DNA of 64,000 nt from Morchella semilibera (taxonomy: Eukaryota > Ascomycota > Pezizomycetes > Pezizales > Morchellaceae), in assembly GCA_009192285.1 (NCBI GenBank), contig WBVU01000009.1, positions 558,001-622,000 of the forward strand, given 5' to 3'. This document shows positions 11,939 to 22,897 of the stretch, one piece after another. The notes under the pieces are model-generated. The model was given only the letters and a program-made list of their open reading frames with translations, searched no databases and was not told where the DNA came from. Positions within the stretch are counted from its first letter, which is position 1. Each line of letters opens with the position of its first letter. The translations under genes were made by a program, and so were the position numbers.

Positions 11939-12194
11939 CAATGAGGGGAATTTTGATCCCCGGATGTTCAGTCTGGCTTTATCTAGTGCGGGGTATCATG
12001 TGATCATTGATCGGCCATGTGCGGGCTAGCCATTTACGACCAGAACAGTTGCCCCCACTAGGTACAAATTCATCAACCAGAGTGATAGCTGATGACGGGT
12101 CTCGTAGTGGGTGTCAGATCAATCAGATAAGCAAGATAGGCAGTAGAGCCGTTGTCGTCATTTCAATTTTCAATCTGTCAAGACATCACACAAA
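11939..12194. promoter_or_regulatory. Divergent FOL1/IND1 intergenic region
   Basis: Only 256 bp separate the two start codons, so both genes must draw promoter elements from this stretch. Both products are mitochondrial in known families, which makes shared control plausible. This is an inference from layout; no specific site was recognised. Confidence 0.5.
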
Positions 12195-13368
12195 ATGTCG
12201 TCTCGCCGTTTGTTTTCCACAATTGGGGCTCTGAGCCATGAGAACCCCTTGGTAATATAGTATACCTTCTCATATTTATCACCTTCTAATTCCCATAGGG
12301 ACTTCCTAAATCCGGTTCTTTCCCGCGCATGCAGAGGGGGCTCCCTACAAAAAGACATATCAAAGATGTTGACAAGGTGATTGCCATATCTTCCGCGAAG
12401 GGTGGTGTTGGGAAGTCCACAGTCGCAGGTCTGGCTCAGACCGAACAGCCTCAACGCATACGGTGCTGACTATGACTGTAGTTAATCTTGCGCTTGCTCT
12501 TGCACGGCAAGGAAGGAGAACTGGTATTCTCGACACTGACATCTTCGGACCTTCGATTCCCAGACTCTTAAACTTGTCCGGCGAGCCTCGTCTCTCTCAA
12601 AGTACATAACTCACTCCTTTTACCGCCAGCCGGACGAATTACGGAAGTTGATCTGGGAGGGTAGACAACCAGTTAGTTCCTATGAGCAATTACGGTATCA
12701 AGTCCATGTCAATGGGGTATCTAGTGGGCGAGGAGGCACCGGTAGTTTGGCGTGGCTTGATGGTTATGAAGGCTTTGCAACAACTCCTACATGAGGTTGA
12801 GTGGGGCAGTTTGGATGTGCTGGTTTTAGACTTGCCTCCAGGGACTGGTGACACCCAACTCACAATAACGCAACAGATTATACTTGATGGTGGGTGCAGT
12901 TATACTGTAATTATGTGATAAACAGAGTTGATACCCTCTAGGTGCTGTTATTGTATCCACACCCCAGGATATCGCCTTGATAGACGCTGTTAAGGGAATC
13001 AACATGTTTAAGAAAGTTGATGTGCCGGTAAGCTTGTGCCAAGTCTTAAATACTTCCACTCCTACATATAATGAACCGTTATCTCACCCTGGCCCGGGTT
13101 TTAGATCCTTGGGATGGTTCAGAACATGAGTGTTTTCACCTGCCCGAACTGCAGCCACTCAACACATATTTTTGGAACAGACGGGGTTGCACGAGAATGC
13201 TCAAAACATGGAATTGAGCTCTTAGGCGACGTGCCTCTTCATGCTTCCATTTGTCACGATGCTGATAAAGGAAAGCCCACGGTCGTCGCCGACCCAGACG
13301 GGATCTATGCGGCGGCGTTCTCATCGATCGCAGCCAAAGTAAACAGCAAGCTATTCCCAGACTTATAA
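12195..13368 (+). CDS. IND1: Mitochondrial P-loop Fe-S assembly factor Ind1/NUBPL
   Basis: Six exons: 12195-12251, 12299-12428, 12482-12601, 12665-12889, 12942-13027, 13105-13368. The sum is 882 nt (293 residues) with all phases consistent. The N-terminus ([14 protein letters not shown]) looks like a mitochondrial presequence. The Mrp/NBP35-type deviant Walker A is KGGVGKST (residues 53-60), followed by [37 protein letters not shown] and [11 protein letters not shown]. The cluster-binding C-x-x-C is CPNC (219-222, [14 protein letters not shown]). The family delivers a [4Fe-4S] cluster to respiratory complex I. Intron 3 begins GTACAT and ends GGGTAG; it is supported because [14 protein letters not shown] is restored across it. 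No frame break was found. Confidence 0.93.
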
Positions 13369-13962
13369 GTACCCTAAGTTTAATGCTTCATATCCAGAAA
13401 ACAGCTATTAAAGGGGCTAGATAGCTTAGCACGGGAGCAATGTATCGTGTTGCGAAGCAAGACCCCATACAAAATCGAGATCCTAGCAGGAATCTTAGAA
13501 TGCTTTTTTTATGTACCTACATGTGCCTAAGATACTTGTTACAAAAGACTTTTTACTACTTCCTTTAGAGGGCGTGGTAGGGTAAGAAGCGGTCACCCTT
13601 TGCAACTATACGATGACCTCGGAACAAGAAATAATTCGCACCCTTAAATCTCTCAATTTACGAGTAGTCACTATTGTTTGATTTCCAGAGTTAATCGGTA
13701 CCAACTACCAAAACTACACGTAGTTTGAACGGATCTAGCTACAGGAATAAAGAATTTCCCTCGAATATAGGTAGCTGGCTTATTTCTAAGGGTCAGAATC
13801 AAAGTATGTAATTTTGACTACTATGGGAAACCTGGAGTATAAATCCCCGAATATGATATGATGAGGTTACTAGCACATTAACCGATTTTGAATACAAGAT
13901 ATGATAGAGATGTATCTACGAGAATTAATTAAAAGCACCCCGAGCATAGATCTATGTAGGTA

Positions 13963-14033
13963 CAGGGCTCTGGAGTTTGGTGGGTGAACGGACCCTCACC
14001 TGTGAACACCCCATTTAGTTCACCAGAGCCTTG
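13963..14033 (-). mobile_element. MITE-like element, CARGGCTCTGG termini, copy 1
   Basis: The left end CAGGGCTCTGG and right end CCAGAGCCTTG form terminal inverted repeats around a 71-bp body. The reverse complement aligns with the element at 32280-32360, sharing GGGGTGTT-ACAGGTG and GTTCAC internally. Non-coding. Confidence 0.55.
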
Positions 14034-14409
14034 TTCCGCAAAAACTCTAGAATTGGCTGTATAGCCATGGGGGAAATTATTGTAAATACAATAGAAACAG
14101 GGGTATAAAGGCAGGTTTTAGGTGGCTGCCCCGGCCAATAGGACCCTTATTACCTGCATACTTCTACAATAATTTTCCCCATCGCTGTAGGTACAACTCG
14201 GGGTTATCTCTTTAACGATAGGTTGGGCGTTATTGCAATTGATAAGCCTTGATAGGGGTGATCATCAGTAGTATGTAATACTTTACTGTTGGTTGGTAAA
14301 ATGTCTGATTTTGTATGTGCGGGCATAGCGATGTAGTTATGTGATTAGAGGGCTTAATTGATTGATAACTCATACATGCATGTAGCATTATCGTTGCGAC
14401 CTTTGGTGA

Positions 14410-14610
14410 GATCTTTTTGCGGCTCTCCGACTGTCGGAGGGCTGTCGGAGGGCTGTTTAGCCCCCGGTGGGCGTCATTTAGGTCTCCGACGGGAGGATTG
14501 GTTTTAGCCTCCAGCGGGCTTCATTTAACTTTCCGGCACGGGAACTCACTTTTAGTACAGTCGGATTGGGAGTGTCGGGCTTCATTTGGGTCGCCGGCAC
14601 AGTAAATGAT
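14410..14610. repeat. Degenerate direct repeat
   Basis: Units start with GGGCGTCATTTAGG or GGGCTTCATTTRR and contain a CCGAC/CCGGCAC-type segment, at spacings of roughly 45-60 nt. A local duplication TGTCGGAGGGC sits at the left edge. No function recognised. Confidence 0.45.
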
Positions 14611-14859
14611 TTTTTGTCCTACGGTGAGCAGCATGCTACCCCAGAGTCTAGATGCACGGGCGTATCTCTCGTACCCATCCCCTACTAGCAGCTAGCAGCC
14701 TACTCTGGCCTCAACTGAGGAGAGATTCATGTACCTACTCTCACACGGATAAAGTAAAGAGCTGATAGGGTTCAGCTAAGCCTATGTGGACGACTGAAAT
14801 ACGTAAGTTGCCGCCCATGGGCGGAGTAGAACATCCACATATTCTACCTACTACATGAT

Positions 14860-14913
14860 GTTTCCGAGATGTTGATAGGTGAGGATCTGTCCACTCACTT
14901 TCCCAGAGCCTTG
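14860..14913 (+). mobile_element. MITE-like element, CARGGCTCTGG family, truncated copy
   Basis: It shares GTTGATAGGTGAGGATCTGT, CACTCAC and the right end CCCAGAGCCTTG+TA with the 32280-32360 copy. The left end is missing or diverged. Confidence 0.4.
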
Positions 14914-15142
14914 TAGTATACCCGCGGCAGGCATGAAGAACCTGAACATCGTTTTTCTGGTAGCCACCACTTTGGCCCCTGTTAGCGCGTCTTTTGAGAT
15001 GCAATTCTTACCGAGTACATACCTGTTACCAGTCACGAGTAAGTACATATAGGGTATCTATGAGTCCGTATGCCCAAGTATCCTAGCTTCATAACCACCC
15101 CCTCCCCGCACTCCCCAGAATCGTAGCTCTCTAAAGCGACTT

Positions 15143-18100
15143 ATGGATCCGTTCACGATAATAACCGGAGCTGCCGGACTCCTCAGCACAGTACAAGGCC
15201 TCATCAATGAAGCAAAGCCTTTAATCGCGTCATGGAAAGATTGTCCCAAAGAGCTTACAGATTTGCGAAGCGAGCTTCAAGCTCTAGAAAAGCTTTTGAA
15301 GGACATAAAACCGGTTGTGGACCGCCTACATACCAGAAATAATGATGACCGGAGTAAACAACGGCTCTCCCCAATATTCTCTCTTTTTCTAACCACCCAT
15401 CAGATGTGACTCAACCTGGAGTACTAGTCGATATACGAGGTTTCCTTGACGAAATAAAAGCGCTTCTTAAACCATACCAAGGTCCCGAGAATCTTGGTCT
15501 AGTCTATGATAAACCAGACAAAAAGAGACGATTAAGATGGAAAGGCACGAAAGAGGATATACAGCGCTTGAGGGATCGGATTGCAGGCTCTCTGGATGCG
15601 CTTAAGACGGCTATGGCGGCAGATACGATGTAGGCAAATGCTAAAGATTCGATGGAGCGGCCTGATAGCTGATGTTTCTGTTTTAACCGCACTAGCTCTT
15701 GTGTGAGGGACGCAAATGAGAAACTCGACACTATGCGGGATGACGGGAAAGCGGAAGCCGAAAGTATTTACTCGCGTAAATTATATATCTTCATAGGGCA
15801 GCAGGATAACAGGGTTCGATAGGGAAAAAACGCGACGAAATCTTAGAGTGGTTGTTTGACGGAGATCCTGGGAGGAGGCATAACGAGGTTCGGGGACGAC
15901 TGGAGGAGGGTACGGGGGGGTGGATTTATGAAACTGAAGAGTTCAAACGATGGCATGAAAGCAAGACGCCTTGGTTGCTATGTCAAGGAGATCGTTAGTC
16001 ATCCAAACATGTATATTCGCCTTTTAAATTCCATGTGGCTAATGGGTTTATTTAGCGGGTGTTGGAAAGACTTTTATAATGTAAGTCTACAGGCCTACTA
16101 CACAAGTTACCTTCCTATACATATTATTAATAAGTACTAGGTCAAACGTGGTCCATAAAACGTCCAAGGAATTCCAAGGGGAAGATTTCGGTATTGCCTA
16201 CATCTACTACAGCTTTGGAGACAAAGGCACTCAAGACCCAAGCCAAACATTTGCCAGCATCCTACGACAACTCGGAAGACAGAAGGTGAGAATTTTACCA
16301 GAAGTTGAATCTTTATACAAACAACTTTCTCCAACCTCCGGAAAGCCCACTGTTTCAGAGTTGGTTACAACTCTCCTAGCAGTTATTCGAGGATTTTCGC
16401 GTGTGTGGTTGTTCTTCGATGCGCTGGATGAATGTCCAGGGGATCACTTATACACAATGTTGTCGAACTTGAAAAGGCTTAGGGTACCAAAAGTTCAGGT
16501 ATTTGCCACAAGTAGGCCTCACCTCGGGGATGTCAACGACGCATTTACGGGCCAGGGAATGATCAAGGTTTCTACAAACACGAAAGACATTGAGACATAT
16601 GTTCAGAACCGAATGATGGATTACCCATTCGAGTCCTCAGACGATGACCTTAAATCTCAGATCGTACAGAAAGTTATTGAAGGGTCAAGGGACATGTATG
16701 TTAATGGAACTCAGATTTTCAATGCTGGCAACGGCTGATCATGACTGGGCTAGGTTTTTGCTAGCGAGATATCAAACCGACCATATTCTCAAGAACCGAA
16801 TAAAAAACCTAAGAAGAAGCACAAAGAATATATTCAACAGCATACCCAAAACAGTTAACGAGTATTTTACAACATCCTTGAAGAGGATAGAGGACAATAC
16901 CGACTCAAACATGGCCCTGCATGCTTTGATGTGGATCTCAAAGGCAACACGGCCCCTACATATCGATGAATTAAGTGTGGCACTAGCATTCCGAGAAGAC
17001 GTGTCTGTTCAAGATACATGTGATACGGAAGGTGCGGAAACATATGATGCAGAAGCGGTAGAAAACGCTTGTATCGGTCTAGTAGTTGTTGATGCGAAAA
17101 GTCGTTTTTGCCGCTTGTCTCATCAGACAGTTCAAGAGTATCTAATAACTAAGCCTGGTTGGACGGAGAGTGCAGAATTTCTCATTGCAGAAACTAGTTT
17201 GAAATATATCGCAAAGTTCAAATCCGATACTTTCCCAGACTGGCGTGCGAGGGATATTCACATTGATACGCACAAACTATACGAATATGCCGCCAGCAAT
17301 TGGGGAATCCACATGAGGGCTTGCAACAAAGAGCAAAACCTAAATCTCATCCAACTTCTTGAGGACCTTTTTAAAAGCAACGAAAGGGCAATGGAACCAG
17401 TAATGCAAGTAAAAATGTGGAACTGGAGGTCTAGTGATAGTGTCCCTGGGCACCCTTTCGGGTCTTTGCATACGGCGGCTTTCTGGGGACTAGATATTTA
17501 TGGCCAGAAGATACTTCCTGCGCAGTGTCACATTGATTCACCCGATTGGATGTACTCCCGTACACCGCTCTCCTTGGCAGCAGAGTACGGGCACGAGGCT
17601 GTGGTCAAGCTCCTACTTGGTACTGAGGGAGTCGGTGTAGACACGAAGGACAGTGAACATGGGCGAACACCGCTCTCCTGGGCAGCAGAGAACGGGCACG
17701 AGGCTGTGGTCAAGCTCCTACTTGGTACTGAGGGAGTCGGTGTAGACACGAAGGACGATTTATATGGGCAGACACCGTTCTCCCGGGCAGCAGGGAACGG
17801 GCACGAGGCTGTGGTCAAGCTCCTACTTGGTACTGAGGGAGTCGTTGTAGACACGAAGGACGGATCTGGGCGAACACCGCTCTCCTGGGCAGCAGAGAAC
17901 GGGCACGAGGCTGTGGTCAAGCTCTTACTTGGTACTGAGGGAGTCGGTGTAGACACGAAGGACGATATATATGGGCAGACACCGTTCTCCCGGGCAGCAG
18001 AGAACGGGCACGAGGCTGTGGTCAAGCTCCTACTTGGTACTGAGGGAGTCGATGTAGACACGAAGGACGATTTATATGGGCAGACACCGTTCTCGCGGGC

Positions 18101-20393
18101 AGCAGGGAACGGGCACGAGGCTGTGGTCAAGCTCCTACTTGGTACTGAGGGAGTCGATGTAGACACGAAGGACGATTTATATGGGCAGACACCGTTCTCC
18201 CGGGCAGCATGGAACGGGCACGAGGCTGTGGTCAAGCTCCTACTTGGTACTGGGAGAGTCGGTGTAGACACGAAGGACAGTGAACATGGGCGAACACCGC
18301 TCTCCTGGGCAGCAGAGAGCGGGCACGAGGCTGTGGTCAAGCTCCTACTTGGTACTGAGGGAGTCGATGTAGACACGAAGGACGATTTATATGGGCAGAC
18401 ACCGCTCTCCTGGGCAGCAAGGAACGGGCACGAGGCTGTGGTCAAGCTCCTACTTGGTACTGAGGGGCTCGGTGTAGACACGAAGGACAAAAATGGGCAG
18501 ACACCGCTCTCCTGGGCAGCAAGGAACGGGGACGAGGCTGTGGTCAAGCTCTTACTTGGTACTGAGGGAGTCGGTGTAGACACGAAGGACGATATATATG
18601 GGCAGACACCGTTCTCCCGGGCAGCAGGGAACGGGCACGAGGCTGTGGTCAAGCTCCTACTTGGTACTGAGGGAGTCGATGTAGACACGAAGGACGATTT
18701 ATATGGGCAGACACCGTTCTCCCGGGCAGCAGGGAACGGGCACGAGGCTGTGGTCAAGCTCCTACTTGGTACTGAGGGAGTCGGTGTAGACACGAAGGAC
18801 AAAAATGGGCAGACACCGCTCTCCTGGGCAGCAAGGAACGGGCACGAGGCTGTGGTCAAGCTCTTACTTGGTACTGAGGGAGTCGGTGTAGACACGAAGG
18901 ACGATATATATGGGCAGACACCGCTCTCCTGGGCAGCAAGGGGAGGGCACGAGGCTGTGGTTAAGCTCCTACTTGGTACTGAGGGAGTCGGTGTAGACAC
19001 GAAGGGCGGATCTGGGCGAACACCGCTCTCCTGGGCAGCAGAGAACGGGCACGAGGCTGTGGTCAAGCTCCTGCTTGGTACTGAGGGAGTTGGTGTAGAC
19101 ACGAAGGACAAAAATGGGCGGACACCGCTCTCCTGGGCAGCAGGGAATGGGCACGGGGTTGTGTTCGAGCTCTCCCAGGCTGCAGGGAGCGGGCGCGAGG
19201 CTGTGGTCAAGCTCCTACTTGGTACTGAGGGAGTCGGTGTAGACACGAAGGACGGATCTGGGCGAACACCGCTCTCCTGGGCAGCAGAGAACGGGCACGA
19301 GGCTGTGGTCAAGCTCCTACTTGGTACTGAGGGAGTCGTTGTAGACACGAAGGACGGATCTGGGCGAACACCGCTCTCCTGGGCAGCAGAGAACGGGCAC
19401 GAGGCTGTGGTCAAGCTCCTACTTGGTACTGAGGGAGTCGGTGTAGACACGAAGGACAAAAATGGGTGGGCACCGCTCTCCTGGGCAGCAGGGAACGGGC
19501 ACGAGGCTGTGGTCAAGCTCCTACTTGGTACTGAGGGAGTCGGTGTAGACACGAAGGACGGATCTGGGCGAACACCGCTCTCCTGGGCAGCAGAGAACGG
19601 GCACGAGGCTGTGGTCAAGCTCCTACTTGGTACTGAGGGAGTCGGTGTAGACACGAAGGACGGATCTGGGCGAACACCGCTCTCCTGGGCAGCAGAGAAC
19701 GGGCACGAGGCTGTGGTCAAGCTCCTACTTGGCACTGAGGGAGTCGGTGCAGACACGAAGGACGGATCTGGACGAACACCGCTCTCCCGGGCAGCAGAGT
19801 ACGGGCGCAACGCTGTGGTTAAACTTCTGATCGACACCGGGGCGGATGTGAATTCAAATGATGACTTAGGCCGAACACCATTGTCTCATGCAGCACAGTG
19901 GGGCGATGACATGGACACTATTAAGCTTTTAGTTGGCCATAAAGCAGTTAATCCAAACTTCAAGGATAGTCAGGGCCTGACACCCCTTTCGTGGGCGGCA
20001 ATGAAAAGAGAGAGCGAGGTTGTAAAGTTCCTGACCGAATCCGATAAAGTGGACCTTGATATCGGTGTGTTTTTATGGCCCGAGGGAGAAGAGGCTCCAG
20101 ATTCAACAATTATGCAAATCATTCAAGACGCCAAAGAAAAACGGTTTCCACCACCCCAAGTCCCGGAAACAGAGCTCATCCAGGAAGAACCCCTTCAGGG
20201 AGAACTCTTTCCGGGTATGCCTGCGGTACCTCCACCGACGTTTCCAGTTGAGCAAGACCCTCAGCCTCTCCCTACCCCTCCGCCCCTTGAAATGCCTAGA
20301 GGAAGAAACATATTCCTAGCGTTCTGGATCATTTCTTGTTTTTCCATTCTCTGCTACTTCCTTTTGCAAAGGTTTTATGGGGCTCTTTTTTGA
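15143..20393 (+). CDS. NLR-type receptor: N-terminal coiled-coil domain, NACHT, about 24 ankyrin repeats, C-terminal hydrophobic segment
   Basis: Seven exons: 15143-15353, 15404-15629, 15696-15775, 15823-15993, 16056-16080, 16141-16695, 16754-20393. Total 4,908 nt gives 1,635 residues; every phase fits. Residues 1 to about 200 (MDPFTIITGAAGLLSTVQGL) are a helical N-domain like those of fungal NLRs. Walker A GDPGVGKT (228-235) is assembled across the 62-nt intron between exons 4 and 5; Walker B is WLFFDALDEC (327-336). An ankyrin array spans about residues 691-1525; 21 of 24 units share GHEAVVKLLLGTEGV almost unchanged. A proline-rich stretch and a hydrophobic helix (IFLAFWIISCFSILCYFLL) end the protein. 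Fungal NACHT-repeat proteins are non-self sensors whose binding repeats diversify by recombination. The trigger and downstream effector are not evident from sequence. The 25-nt exon 5 and the short introns need RNA support. Confidence 0.88.
17557..19850 (+). repeat. Tandem ankyrin-coding array, about 99-105 bp period, about 22 units
   Basis: Within the NLR gene a unit such as GGGCACGAGGCTGTGGTCAA is repeated with near identity about 21 times. Differences cluster at a few codons: SLAAEY, SWAAEN, SRAAGN or SWAARN in the first helix, GVGV/GVDV/GVVV in the loop, and the linker DSEHG, DDLYG, DDIYG, DGSG or DKNG. Near 19140-19200 one unit carries an extra partial helix (GHGVVFELSQAAGSGREAV), a scar of unequal exchange. 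Identity this high between neighbours indicates recent expansion or ongoing gene conversion. Confidence 0.95.
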
Positions 20394-21851
20394 TATCATG
20401 CAGGTGTCCACGCCATTAAGTTTGTCGATTGATTTTTCAGTATAGTGTTTTTCGGGCTTTTTATGTTGTTCAACTATCTTCCGGCTAGGCAAAATTAACG
20501 AATCACTTTCCTTTATATTCTTTTTAGGTACTGGTTATGGGGAAGCAACGAATTAGCACAATTCTTTTTATTGATCATGTGGAGGTGATGAGTTCGTCGA
20601 GTGATAAGCTGTGATTAAACCCTCTAATTACATACATACGGCCGCCACCCGCGTCACGCCACGATTGAAAGCCCAAGCACTCCTCCTATGGCAATACCAG
20701 GTCCGTAAATCTACATCTGATGAAGCCCAAATTGTGACTGGATGGGCAAGGAGTCCCCCCATCCCCACTACAGGTACCCATATGTACCTACATAGCCCGC
20801 CGTTATATCACACCTGTACCAAGAGCTACACAGAAGTGGGCGCCCATAAGTCCACGACACACCCCTCCTCTCTAGCAATGATCCAACCCCAGCGATACCC
20901 GGCGCTCGAAGTTTACATGACCCTCGAGGCCATCGATTGCCCGTATCTACATAACAGGATAGCCCATGACCCCTCACATATATCCGCATGTAAGGGCTAC
21001 CAAGCTTTCCAGTCTTCCACGGGTCAGCGCCGTCCCAGTGTTTGTTAGTGGTCGGAGGCCGAAGCTTCCTCGCGACTAACGAACGGCACGGTGGTACTCC
21101 CTGTATTCAACTCCCCAACACTACGACGACCCCCTTACTGTTTTTCACCAAAGAGTCACCGCGCAGAGACCAAAAAAACGATGTATGCCAGAAAAGTAAA
21201 TTCGACAGCCCGTGTCGCGTCCTATTTTATGAACCCCCAAGACCTAGAAAGAAGAGAAGAGAAGAAACAAAAGCGCGCGAGAGGATATGTTGGCGAGTAC
21301 ATGTAATGTATGCAGCTATGCAGGTAATGAAAAGAAATGCTGTCCCCAGATACAATACGCCTCAATGACCAAACCAGCCTGTGTCAAGCTAAAGAAAAAA
21401 AATATATATGCCAAGACGAGAGAGAGAAAAAATAAGTAACAATGAAAAGATAGAAAGAAGAGAAAGACCCATCCAAAAATCAAAAACACCAGACCCGATA
21501 TCCCCCATCCCAGTTTTTGTAAATACAGACACCCCGTTCAACCTAGCCCACCCAGTACCCCCTAGTCCTATCCCTAATTAAGAAAAAAGAAGAAAAAAAT
21601 ACAGAGAAAAAAATGTATTTAAAGAATGATAGTTAGCCCCAACCCAAGTATGCGTGTATTTACAATTTTTTTTTCCCAGCTAGTAAAACGCAATTAAGGG
21701 ATGTTGAGATTTCCCACATCTTAGATGTAGGTGAGATGAACCTAAAATAGTTAAGTTAGTAAGGGATAAAATGGAATACTCGTTGGAGCATGTTGACAGT
21801 GCTTACCTCTGAATATAGCACTGAAGACCCTTGAACTCCGAACTCCGAACA
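20394..21851. other. AT-rich intergenic region
   Basis: No gene is supported. A/G-rich low-complexity DNA occupies about 21390-21620 and one TACATGTA octamer lies at 21298-21305. An ORF at 20611-21048 has no family features or codon bias. Confidence 0.5.
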
Positions 21852-22897
21852 TCAACCCATTTGTGGTGCGGGCGTTAGTGCATCGTTGCCTGAAAGAAAC
21901 CCACCCGCCTTATCGACACGGTATTAATTCTTCCAATTTCTGTCCACGAATAAATTAGCATGATCACCCAAATACACATGCACGGAATGGTGAGGGACTT
22001 ACAAAAGTCGACAGTCAACTTCCTCAGCGCCTCCTGCCTCTTCAAAGGCATCTCATGTTCGCTCAGCCTCCTCTTCCCGCTGAAGACCTTTCTCCAAACA
22101 TCCTTGACCCTGCCGCCCCAAGAGAACCCCTTGCTGCGCGGAACAATGACATCGGTCTCCTGCACAGCCTCAATCTCCTCATCGACAACCCAGACCCACT
22201 GCCTTGCCTGCTGCTGCTGTTTTTGCTGCTGCTGTTGCTGCAACTTGCGCTGCGAGGCTTGGCGGATGCGTTTGGCTTCGATGAGGTCGCGGCGGTAGCG
22301 GGCGGCTTCGACGCGTCGCATTTCTTCTTGCCAGGGAACGATGTATTCCTCCTCCTCTTCGTGATGTGCGTGTTCACATTGGTGTACATGCTCGCGTTCC
22401 TCTTCTTCCTCCTCGTGGTGGTGGTGGTAGTGATGGTGGTTGGGGAGGTACGGAATCGGCTCGGGGTGAGCGTTAGGAAAGTGAGATTCCCCGTGGGTAT
22501 AGGAGGAGGATGCGGAGGAGGAGTTAGTGGATGATGAGAACTTCATATTGTTATCAGTGGTAGTGGTAGTAGTAGCAGCGGTTGTTGCTTTGGTGGTAGA
22601 AGTAGTGTTTGTTACTGTTGTAGCAGTGGTGAGAGTAGGGGTGGTAGGAGGAGTAACGTCGGGATCAGTAGCGGAGCAAGCAGCACTATCACAGACGGGG
22701 CGGCCACCAGCACCTTTAAACGGCGGCGGAATTTCGAGGTTACAGGGGGTCGGCAAAAAAGCCAACTGAGCTTCAAGGATTGGATGGTGCGGATAATGTT
22801 GTGTTGGTTGTCTAATTACCAACGGTTTTCCCTGCTGATTGGATGACGAGCTGATGTCGACAGGGGAGGGGACCACCACTACTGCAGGTGCAACCAT
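21852..22897 (-). CDS. Hypothetical low-complexity protein (poly-Thr, His/Glu, poly-Gln)
   Basis: I do not recognise a family. ATG at 22897 opens a long exon: valine/proline start, Thr-rich stretch, Ser-rich stretch, His-rich run followed by poly-Glu, a helical R/E-rich segment, poly-Gln with Lys, then WVVDEEIEAVQETDVIVPRS and GGRVKDVWRKVFSGKRRLSE. A strong donor GTAAGT (22002) and acceptor TTTCTTTCAG (ends 21890) suggest a 113-nt intron, giving a final exon 21889-21852 and the ending DFCNDALTPAPQMG. Without splicing the ORF stops at 21875 and gains a spurious hydrophobic tail. The globular segment near the C-terminus (about 280-310) may be the conserved part. A disordered cytosolic or nuclear protein is likely. 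Confidence 0.6.

Larger units (their letters stand above)
13369..15142. other. AT-rich intergenic region with small repeats
   Basis: No gene is supported in 1.8 kb. It holds two copies of the CAAGGCTCTGG-ended repeat family (13963-14033 and a truncated copy near 14860-14913) and a degenerate direct repeat at 14410-14610. Confidence 0.55.

Noticed and set aside
17528-19837. 769-codon minus-strand ORF opposite the ankyrin array
   Set aside because: It is an automatic by-product of a repeat unit without stops on the opposite strand; it has no start context, and its repeated Ser/Pro peptide is just the complement of the ankyrin code.
20611-21048. 145-codon plus-strand ORF downstream of the NLR
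   Set aside because: Composition is non-coding-like and there is no recognisable motif or splice continuation from the NLR.
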